From Pseudonocardia sp. HH130630-07 (GTDB lineage Bacteria; Actinomycetota; Actinomycetes; Mycobacteriales; Pseudonocardiaceae): DNA of 64,000 nt. This document shows positions 57,926 to 64,000 of this stretch, one piece after another. The notes under the pieces were generated by a model that was not told where the DNA came from, ran no database searches, and saw only the letters and a program-made list of their open reading frames with translations. The stretch spans positions 2,170,001-2,234,000 of the forward strand of contig NZ_CP013854.1 of assembly GCF_001698125.1 (NCBI RefSeq), written 5' to 3'. The position numbers and the translations under genes are program-made. Each line of letters opens with the position of its first letter. Within the stretch, counting starts at the first letter, position 1.

Positions 57926-58825
57926 ATGGGACTGCTGCGCAGGAAGCCGAGCGTCGGCGAGCGTGCCGCCGCGGCGACCAGGGAGGCGGCGGTCGATGCG
58001 TCCGAACGGGTGCAGTCCGCCGCCGTGCAGACGGCCGAGTTCACGCGGGACACCGCCGAGCTGACGTCGGAACGCCTGCACAAGCGGGCGGTACGGGCCC
58101 GGAAGCGGGCCGAGTCCGCGGGCCGCCGGGCCGAGAAGGCCGGGCGGCGGGCCGCCCGCAGCACCCGCCGGGCGGTGGGCTCGGGCGCGAACTCGATCGC
58201 GACGGCGTCGAGCGGGCTGCTCAGCGAGGCCGACCTCAAGGCCCGCTCCGCGAACCGCAAGATCGCCAAGGCCGGGGTGAAGGCGGACGCCACCGCCCGC
58301 AAGGCCGAGGCGAAGGCGGCCCGGATGCAGGAGAAGGGGCGGCTCAAGAGCGAGGCCCTCGCCGCGAAGCAGGCCGAGCGCGAGCGCGCCGCGCGGGAGT
58401 GGAACGCCAAGCGGGTGCAGCGCTACCTGGGCATCGCCAAGATCGTCGCGCCGCTGCTCGCGCCGTACGCGATGGCCGCGGCCGGCTCGCTGCGCCACCG
58501 CATCGACAACCAGCGGTCCCGCAGGCTCGGGGTCTCCCCCGACGAGCTGGGCGGCTACTCGGGCCCCGGTGGCCGGCTGCACGCCCGGCTGTCCCGGATC
58601 TCGCGCTCGATCACCGAGCTGCGCGAGGACGGCACCGTCGACCGGGACGCGGCCGCCAAGCGGTTCGCCGACGAGACCGAGCCGCGGCTGCACGACCTGG
58701 CCGCGGCCGTCCGGGCGGCGGAGAACATGCCGGCCGCCCGGCGCAAGGCCGCGTTCCGGACGATCTCGCGCGATCTCGACCGGATCGAGGTCGAGCTGCT
58801 CGACCACCTGGGCGTCCGGGGCTGA
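57926..58825 (+). CDS. DUF6474 coiled-coil protein
   Basis: 299 residues. The first 170 are almost continuous Ala/Arg/Lys/Glu helix (RAVRARKRAESAGRRAEKAG and KAEAKAARMQEKGRLKSEAL), a long basic coiled coil. A hydrophobic stretch (LGIAKIVAPLLAPYAMAAAG, about 171-190) may touch the membrane. A C-terminal helical domain follows, with GRLHARLSRISRSITELRED. This is the actinobacterial DUF6474 pattern. No enzymatic residues. The protein may be structural or DNA/membrane-associated. Confidence 0.78.
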   Translation: MGLLRRKPSVGERAAAATREAAVDASERVQSAAVQTAEFTRDTAELTSERLHKRAVRARKRAESAGRRAEKAGRRAARSTRRAVGSGANSIATASSGLLSEADLKARSANRKIAKAGVKADATARKAEAKAARMQEKGRLKSEALAAKQAERERAAREWNAKRVQRYLGIAKIVAPLLAPYAMAAAGSLRHRIDNQRSRRLGVSPDELGGYSGPGGRLHARLSRISRSITELREDGTVDRDAAAKRFADETEPRLHDLAAAVRAAENMPAARRKAAFRTISRDLDRIEVELLDHLGVRG

Positions 58826-58833
58826 ACCGGGAC

Positions 58834-58863
58834 TCCCGGGGAGCGGGTCGCCGCTCCCCGGGA
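58834..58863. terminator. Bidirectional GC-rich hairpin
   Basis: A 13-bp perfect stem (TCCCGGGGAGCGG and its complement) closes a 4-nt loop. It lies between the DUF6474 gene and the convergent oxidoreductase gene. Confidence 0.85.
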
Positions 58864-58869
58864 TCCTCG

Positions 58870-60276
58870 TCAGCCGGCGCGGTAGGCCTCCAGCAGCCGC
58901 AGCCAAACCTCGCTGATCGTCGGGAACGCCGGGACGGCGTGCCACAGCCGTCCGAGCGGCACCTCACCGACGACGGCGACGGTCGCGGCGTGCAGCAGCT
59001 CGGCCACCCCCGGGCCGACGAAGGTGACGCCGAGCAGCACCTCCCGCCCGGTGTCGACGACCGCGACCACCCGTCCGGACCACCCGTCCGCGGTCAGGGC
59101 GGATCCGGCGACGGCGATGTCCAGCTCGACGACCCGCACGTCGAGCCCCTCGTCGCGGGCGGCCGCGGCGGTACGTCCGACCCAGGCGACCTCCGGGTCG
59201 GTGAACACGACCTGCGGGACGGCGTGGTGGTCGGCGGTCGCCGCGTCCTCGCCCCACGGAGCCGCGTCGACGGCGCGGCCGGCCGCCCGGGACGCGATGG
59301 CGTGCGCCGCGATCCGGGCCTGGTACTTGCCCTGGTGGGTGAGCGGTGCCCGCCCGTTGACGTCGCCGACGGCGTAGAGCCAGTCGCCGTGCGCGAGCCC
59401 GGAGTCGTCGACCTCGACCGCACCCCGCCCGGTCGTCGTGACGCCCACGGAGTCCAGGCCCAGATCGTCGGTCCGCGGGCGCCGCCCGGTGGCCACCAGC
59501 AGCCGGTCGACCTCGACGGTCTCGTCGCCCAGGTGCAGGACCGTCGCCCCGCCGGAGCCCTGCACCCGGTCCAGGCCGGTGTCCAGACGCAGGTCGACGC
59601 CCGCCTCGCGCAGGCCGTCGGCGACCCGCTCGGACGCGACCGGCTCGGCGCTCGGCAGCACCCGCGGACCGTGGTTGACCAGCGTCACCCGGGAGCCGAG
59701 CCGGGCGAAGGCCAGCGCCAGCTCGCAGCCGACGACCCCGCCGCCCAGCACTCCGAGCCGGGCCGGCACCTCCTTCGCCGAGGTGGCCTCGCGCGACCCC
59801 CAGGTCCCGACGGTGTCCAGGCCGGGCACCGCAGGTGTCACCGGGACGCTGCCGGTCGCCAGCACCACGGCCTGCCGCGCGGTGAGCCGGGTCGTCGCCC
59901 CGTCCCCGCCGACGACCTCGACGACCCGTTCCCCGGCGAGGCGACCGCGCCCGCGGAACACCGCGGCCCCGGCGCCCTCGGCCCACTCGACCTGGCCGGC
60001 GTCGTCCCAGTTCGAGGTGAACGACGTCCGCCGCTCCAGCACCGCGGCCGGGTCGAAGTCCGCGGTCACGCCGGGCAGGCGCCGGGCGTCGGCGACCGCC
60101 TGCGGGGTGCGCAGGAGCGCCTTGGACGGGATGCACGCCCAGTACGAGCACTCCCCGCCGATCAGTTCGGCCTCGACCAGCGCCGCCGTGAGACCGGCGT
60201 CCACCGCGTAGCCCGCGGCGTTCTCCCCGACCGGGCCGGCACCGATCACGATCACGTCGTACTCGTGCTCCGTCAT
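58870..60276 (-). CDS. FAD/NAD(P) pyridine nucleotide-disulfide oxidoreductase lacking the C-terminal catalytic His
   Basis: 468 residues. FAD loop VIVIGAGPVGENAAGYA, redox disulfide GGECSYWACIPSKALLR (C-x4-C, about residue 44), NAD(P) loop VLGGGVVGCELALAFARLG and second FAD motif YAVGDVNG are all present. The dimerisation domain contains HAVPAFPTISEVW. Aligned with the HPTLSE motif of lipoamide dehydrogenase, the catalytic His is a Phe. Dihydrolipoamide or mercury substrates are therefore less likely; quinone- or thiol-reductase relatives with such changes are known in actinobacteria. The physiological substrate is open. Confidence 0.85.
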   Translation of the reverse strand: MTEHEYDVIVIGAGPVGENAAGYAVDAGLTAALVEAELIGGECSYWACIPSKALLRTPQAVADARRLPGVTADFDPAAVLERRTSFTSNWDDAGQVEWAEGAGAAVFRGRGRLAGERVVEVVGGDGATTRLTARQAVVLATGSVPVTPAVPGLDTVGTWGSREATSAKEVPARLGVLGGGVVGCELALAFARLGSRVTLVNHGPRVLPSAEPVASERVADGLREAGVDLRLDTGLDRVQGSGGATVLHLGDETVEVDRLLVATGRRPRTDDLGLDSVGVTTTGRGAVEVDDSGLAHGDWLYAVGDVNGRAPLTHQGKYQARIAAHAIASRAAGRAVDAAPWGEDAATADHHAVPQVVFTDPEVAWVGRTAAAARDEGLDVRVVELDIAVAGSALTADGWSGRVVAVVDTGREVLLGVTFVGPGVAELLHAATVAVVGEVPLGRLWHAVPAFPTISEVWLRLLEAYRAG

Positions 60277-61058
60277 GCCGACAGAGCTACCCGGAACCGG
60301 GGCCGAGCGCACCTCTCCTCCGTCGATCGGTCAACGCGACCGGCGCGGCCGCCGGATCCCGGCCGTGCCCGCAGGAGCCGGCACCGGCGCCCTGCTCGAC
60401 CGGAACCGTGCACCGTGCCACCCGCATCGCACACCGTCCCGGCACCCGCACCACATGCCGCGCCCGGCACATCCGCGTCCTGCCCGGCACACCCGTGTCC
60501 TGCCCGGCACGCCCGCGCCACACGCCGCCGCGCCCACGGCGCACCTGCATCGCACGCCGCACCCGGCGCACCCGCGCCGGATCTCGCACGGGTTTCCGGG
60601 CCCCGCACCGAGCCCGGCCCCGTGTGCGAACCGGCACCCCGTGCGGGAACCGGGACCCGGCGCAGCAGGACGACCCGGTGCAGCAGGACGACGCGGTGTC
60701 CCCGCGCCTGGTTGCGGAACGCTCACCGGAGCCGAGGCCGCTCACCCGATCGCGCGAGCGGCCCGGGAACTCGTGAGCGAACCCGGGGGCACCGGGTGGG
60801 CACCACCGCAGAGGGCTCGGTCGCCGTCTTTCGTGCGGCTCCACGCCCGCCGCCGGGCGGCGCCGGACGGGCGGCGTCCGTGTCGCCTCCTCCGCGGCGG
60901 CACCGCACACCGTCGGCGCGTTCCGCGGAACGCCGGCGGCGGGCGCCGCACCCGGGGACGTGCCCCGGATGCCGGAACCGGGGCCCGCCCGAGGCGCTGA
61001 CCCGACCGGCCGTCTGAGGCATGATCGACACGAGCGACGGCACCGGGGAGGACGGCAC
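60277..61058. other. Long non-coding or unassigned GC-rich stretch
   Basis: 782 bp between two divergent genes. Open frames exist in all directions but give only Arg/Pro/Ala/Cys-rich shadow sequence without recognisable motifs. Between about 60400 and 60560 the word CTGCCCGGCAC recurs at short intervals, alternating with CGCACC/CGCGCC stretches, which gives a loose repetitive texture. It may be a decayed gene or a large regulatory spacer. Confidence 0.6.
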
Positions 61059-61895
61059 ATGACCGACGGCGACGGCACCGGGACGAGCGAGGGCGAACCG
61101 GTCGTCGAGGTCGATCTCGACCGGGCCAACCCGGCCCGCATCTACGACTACATCCTCGGTGGGTCGCAGAACTTCGCCGTCGACCGGGAGGGTGCGGAGC
61201 GGCTCATCGCCCGGCATCCCGGGGTGCGGGCACTGGCCCGGTCCAACCGCGCCTACCTGCGCCGGGTCGTCGAGTGGTGCGTCCGCGCCGGCTACGACCA
61301 GTTCCTCGACCTCGGCTCCGGGGTGCCCACGGTGGGGAACGTCCACGAGATCGCGCACGCCCACGTCCCGCACGCCCGGGTCGCCTACGTCGACATCGAG
61401 CCGGTCGCGGTCACCCACGCCCGGAACCTGCTCAACGGCGACGACCGCGTCACCGTCACCCACGCCGACCTGCGCAACGCCGATGCCGTGCTCGCCGCAC
61501 CCGAGGTCGCCGGACATCTCGACTTCGACCGGCCGATCGCCCTGCTCTGCGTGGCCGCGCTGCACTACGTCCCCGGCGAGGAGACCGCGCTGCTCGCCGA
61601 CTACCGCCGTCGGCTCGCACCTGGCAGCGCGATCGCGATCAGCCACAACAGCGACGATCAGGACGACCCCGACCTCGCCGCGAACATGCGCGCCGCCGCC
61701 GAGCTCTACCGCGGTATGGGCAACCCGCCGACGATGGTGCTGCGGTCCCGGGCCGAGCTGCGTGAGGTGCTCACCGGCACCGAGCTCGTCGCACCCGGGC
61801 TCGTCGAGGTCGTCGACTGGCCGATCCGGCAACCGGAGATCGAACGCACCGGGAACTACGGCGCGATCGGGATCCTCGGCGGGGAGACCCCGTGA
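61059..61895 (+). CDS. SAM-dependent methyltransferase (S-adenosyl methyltransferase family, PF04672-type)
   Basis: 278 residues from ATG 61059 (GGGGAGG upstream). The family signature is ANPARIYDYILGGSQNFAVD (about residues 23-42). The Rossmann SAM site FLDLGSGVPTVGNVHEIA (about residue 85), the acidic loop VAYVDIEPVAVTHAR and the strand PIALLCVAALHYV follow. This family is greatly expanded in actinobacteria, often beside secondary-metabolite or regulatory genes. Methyl acceptors are unknown. Confidence 0.9.
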   Translation: MTDGDGTGTSEGEPVVEVDLDRANPARIYDYILGGSQNFAVDREGAERLIARHPGVRALARSNRAYLRRVVEWCVRAGYDQFLDLGSGVPTVGNVHEIAHAHVPHARVAYVDIEPVAVTHARNLLNGDDRVTVTHADLRNADAVLAAPEVAGHLDFDRPIALLCVAALHYVPGEETALLADYRRRLAPGSAIAISHNSDDQDDPDLAANMRAAAELYRGMGNPPTMVLRSRAELREVLTGTELVAPGLVEVVDWPIRQPEIERTGNYGAIGILGGETP

Positions 61896-61902
61896 CCGGC
61901 GG

Positions 61903-62562
61903 TCAGCGCAGCGCAGCGACCGCCGCGGCGATCTCGACGTCCCCGCCCCGCAGCTCCAGGGTCGACCCGGCCGTGTGGTCCGCGGCCAGCAACGCCGCGA
62001 CGACGGCGGCGGTGTCGTCCCGGGTGACGTCGTCGCGGTCCACCGGCGGCGGCGCCAGCAGCACCTTCCCGACGCCCGGGTCGTTGGTGAGCCGGCCGGG
62101 CCGCAGGATCGTGGCGGTCAACCGGTCGTCGGCGCGGATCGCCTCCTCGGCGGCCTTCTTCGCCCGGATGTAGGCCGCCCACACCTCGCCCGCCTCCGGG
62201 TCCGGTTCGGCGTCCACCCCGGTCGAGGAGATCAGCACGTAGCGCCGGACACCCGCGGCCGCCGCCGCGTCGGCCAGCAGCGTGGCACCGTCGCGGTCGA
62301 CGGTCTCCTTGCGCTCGGCCGTGCTCCCGGGACCGGCCCCCGCCGCGAAGACGACGGCGTCGGCGCCGCGCAGGTGTCCCGCGAGCGCGTCGGCGGTGGT
62401 CGACTCCAGATCGGTGACGACCGGTGTGGCCCCGGTCGCCGCGACGTCGTCGCAGTGGTCGGGGTTGCGCACGATCGAGCGCACGGTGTGCCCCTGACCT
62501 GCGAGCAGGGTCGACAGCCGCAACGCGATCTGTCCGTGTCCTCCGGCGATCACCACGTCCAT
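61903..62562 (-). CDS. NAD(P)H-binding atypical SDR protein (YwnB-like)
   Basis: 219 residues. The dinucleotide loop is VVIAGGHGQIALRLSTLL (GGHGxIA form, about residue 7), followed by SIVRNPDH, VFAAGAGPGS, the strand YVLISSTGVDAEP and the YIRAKKAAEEAIR helix with the Tyr/Lys pair separated differently from classical SDR. The TILRPGRLTND segment is typical of the SDR_a5 group. It is probably an NADP-dependent reductase or redox sensor. It ends 8 bp from the convergent methyltransferase gene. Confidence 0.87.
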   Translation of the reverse strand: MDVVIAGGHGQIALRLSTLLAGQGHTVRSIVRNPDHCDDVAATGATPVVTDLESTTADALAGHLRGADAVVFAAGAGPGSTAERKETVDRDGATLLADAAAAAGVRRYVLISSTGVDAEPDPEAGEVWAAYIRAKKAAEEAIRADDRLTATILRPGRLTNDPGVGKVLLAPPPVDRDDVTRDDTAAVVAALLAADHTAGSTLELRGGDVEIAAAVAALR

Positions 62563-62604
62563 GGTCCGACCCTAGGCCGGGGCACCCTCCGGCGCGCGGC
62601 GCCG

Positions 62605-63072
62605 TCAGGCGACCTCCGGTACGCGGTGCGGCTTCAGGGTCCACACGACCGTCATCGCCCCGGTCTGCACGCCGTTCGCGTCGGTGATCGTGATGTCGAC
62701 CCCGAACTCCGGACGGGTCCCGGCGTCCAGCTCGGCCAGCACCTCACCCGCCGGACGGGTCAGGACCGCCTCGGCCCGCAGGTCGCCCTTCGCGAGCTTC
62801 AGGTACCGGATCTCCGAGCGCACGACGAGCGGCACCGCCCGGTCCCCGGCCGCGGCGAAGGCCGCCAGCCCGACCGCACCGGACGCCGTCTCCCCCAGCC
62901 CGAACATCACCGCGGCGTGCGGCCCACCGACGTGGTTGTGCTGGTCGGAACGGTCGGGCAGGAACGCCTCCACCCGCTCGGTGGTGATCGTGCCGAAGGT
63001 GATCCCGGCCGTGCCCACCCACGGCACCGCCTGCGCCATCGCCTCGGCCACCCAGCTCGCGTCGTCAGCCAT
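62605..63072 (-). CDS. Hotdog-fold protein (DUF4442/PaaI-like thioesterase)
   Basis: 155 residues. The hotdog helix and strands are visible: RVEAFLPDRSDQHNHVGGPH, AAVMFGLGETASGAVGLAAF and VRSEIRYLKLAKGDLRAEAV. The Asn-His-x-Gly-x-Pro-His motif is characteristic of DUF4442, the relatives of acyl-CoA thioesterase PaaI. It probably hydrolyses an acyl-CoA. It is upstream of the SDR gene on the same strand with 42 bp between them. Confidence 0.83.
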   Translation of the reverse strand: MADDASWVAEAMAQAVPWVGTAGITFGTITTERVEAFLPDRSDQHNHVGGPHAAVMFGLGETASGAVGLAAFAAAGDRAVPLVVRSEIRYLKLAKGDLRAEAVLTRPAGEVLAELDAGTRPEFGVDITITDANGVQTGAMTVVWTLKPHRVPEVA

Positions 63073-63155
63073 GAGGCGAGGCTACTCGTCGGTAACACAC
63101 GACGGAAGCTGGTTTTTCGTCCGTTTTCTCGTACAGCGGTAAAGGGACCCCTTGT

Positions 63156-63171
63156 CCGTCGTGCACGACGG
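63156..63171. promoter_or_regulatory. Perfect palindrome upstream of the alcohol dehydrogenase gene
   Basis: CCGTCGTGCACGACGG is a perfect 16-bp dyad in the divergent region between the hotdog gene and the dehydrogenase. A second ACGACGG half-site occurs near 63097. It lies 69 bp before the GTG start and is a plausible operator; no regulator gene is adjacent inside the window. Confidence 0.6.
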
Positions 63172-63240
63172 GGTTCTGATCGCTGTGACACCGAGCACAC
63201 GCGCCGGGCTCCGCGCGTCCGATACCGGGAGGTACCGCCA

Positions 63241-64000
63241 GTGAAGGCCGTGCGGGTGCACGCGTACAAGCAGGATCCACAGCTCGACGACATCGCCGAG
63301 CCGACCGTCCAGGGGCCGCTCGACGTCATCGTCAAGGTCGGCGGGGCCGGGGTCTGCCGGACCGACCTGCACATCATCGACGGGGACTGGGCCGACATCC
63401 AGAACCCCGAGCTGCCGTACGTGATCGGGCACGAGAACGCCGGGTGGGTGCACGCCGTCGGCGACGGCGTCACGAACGTCGAGGTCGGCGACACGGTCAT
63501 CCTGCACCCGCAGCCGTCCTGCGGGCTGTGCACGATGTGCCGCTACGGCCGGGACATGCAGTGCACCGGGGACGCGTTCTTCCCCGGGCTGTCGAACAAC
63601 GACGGCGGCATGGCCGAGTACCTGCGCACCACCGCCCGGGCCTGCGTGAAGCTCGATCCACAGACCAACCCGGCCGACGTCGCCGCGCTCGCCGACGCCG
63701 GCATCACCGCCTACCACGCCGTCCGCAAGTCGGTGCCCTACCTGTACCCGGGCACGACCGCCGTCGTGCAGGGCGCCGGGGGCCTCGGCCACATCGGCAT
63801 CCAGGCGCTCGCCGCGCTGACCGCCACGAAGATCATCGTGGTCGACAAGAACCCGGCGGCGCTGGAGCTGGCCAAGCAGATCGGGGCCGACGAGACGGTC
63901 GTCGCCGACGGCAACCACGTCGAGGCCGTCCAGGAGCTGACCGGCGGCGGGGCGACCGTGACCTTCGACTTCGTCGCCGAACAGGGCGCCGAGCTCGACG
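63241..64000 (+). CDS. Zinc-dependent alcohol dehydrogenase (MDR), cut by the window end
   Basis: The GTG at 63241 follows GGGAGG; 253 residues are visible and the frame is open at base 64000. Catalytic zinc ligands are in GVCRTDLHI (Cys, about residue 38) and IGHENAG (His/Glu, about residue 62). The structural zinc site is CGLCTMCRYGRDMQC (about residues 92-106). The NAD loop is VVQGAGGLGHIGIQAL and VDKN ends strand 2, where Asp suggests NAD rather than NADP. The pattern matches NAD-dependent medium-chain alcohol dehydrogenases. The C-terminal third is missing. Confidence 0.9.
   Translation, partial: MKAVRVHAYKQDPQLDDIAEPTVQGPLDVIVKVGGAGVCRTDLHIIDGDWADIQNPELPYVIGHENAGWVHAVGDGVTNVEVGDTVILHPQPSCGLCTMCRYGRDMQCTGDAFFPGLSNNDGGMAEYLRTTARACVKLDPQTNPADVAALADAGITAYHAVRKSVPYLYPGTTAVVQGAGGLGHIGIQALAALTATKIIVVDKNPAALELAKQIGADETVVADGNHVEAVQELTGGGATVTFDFVAEQGAELD

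Noticed and set aside
60287-61017. Several long open frames on both strands between the oxidoreductase and the methyltransferase
   Set aside because: Composition is that of shadow frames in GC-rich DNA, with no motif, no ribosome site and no consistent codon pattern.
1-64000. tRNA, rRNA or CRISPR features
   Set aside because: No tRNA-like cloverleaf, rRNA segment or spaced repeat array was recognised by reading; a dedicated search was not possible.

Overview
The window is a very GC-rich (clearly above 70%) actinobacterial chromosome segment with dense, often 4-bp-overlapping genes and many GTG starts. The gene content points to Pseudonocardiaceae, most likely Pseudonocardia: there is an arabinogalactan-type cell-wall locus, an IdeR/DmdR-type iron box, an actinobacterial XRE regulator, DUF6474 and SEC-C/DUF5926 proteins. 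The genus assignment is inference. No rRNA, tRNA or CRISPR array was recognised.

1-9.7 kb: a five-gene biotin-uptake operon (bioY, cut by the window edge, then an adenylate-forming ligase, a thiolase-like protein, bioM and bioN). Next come a GbsR/MarR-type regulator behind a perfect 30-bp palindrome and a frameshifted alpha/beta hydrolase, a divergent LysR/acetyltransferase pair, a VapBC-type toxin-antitoxin pair, and an Rrf2 regulator divergent from an Old Yellow Enzyme. Two related hairpins close convergent gene pairs.

9.7-19 kb: cell-envelope glycan genes. They are a NeuB/PseI-type synthase, a PpgS-like GT2 with a DUF2304 partner, a large multispanning protein, a GalE-type epimerase, decaprenyl-phosphate phosphoribosyltransferase (UbiA type), a PAP2 phosphatase, a Cof-type HAD hydrolase and a further glycosyltransferase. 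The ubiA/PAP2 pair and the GT2/DUF2304/GalE group resemble arabinogalactan loci of mycobacteria.

19-34 kb: an IS5-family element (copy 1) sits exactly on the stop codon of a DUF350 gene that belongs to a DUF1190-like/YgiC-like/DUF350 cluster. It is followed by a septum-formation-type protein, a zincin, a histidine phosphatase, pheA, an iron-box-controlled DUF2470 protein, small membrane proteins, a CPBP protease, an XRE regulator, a ferritin, a DUF5926 protein and a cytochrome P450.

34-51 kb: an IS1380-family element, then three tandem divergent paralogues of roadblock type, a DUF4328 membrane protein and a rhodanese. Then come two sodium:solute symporters, each with a small membrane partner, and a LytS/LytT-type two-component system split by an SppA-like protease. 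A Nei/Fpg glycosylase, a membrane protein, a lipoprotein and a DUF4326 protein follow.

51-64 kb: IS5-family copy 2 (one base difference noticed from copy 1) is inserted between two MarR-type palindromes, just upstream of a marR-MFS operon. The MFS protein carries a C-terminal tail of three Cna-B-like repeats. The rest holds a TM0106-type nuclease, a DUF6474 protein, a flavin disulfide oxidoreductase lacking the usual catalytic His, an S-adenosyl methyltransferase, an SDR protein, a hotdog protein, and a zinc alcohol dehydrogenase that runs off the end.
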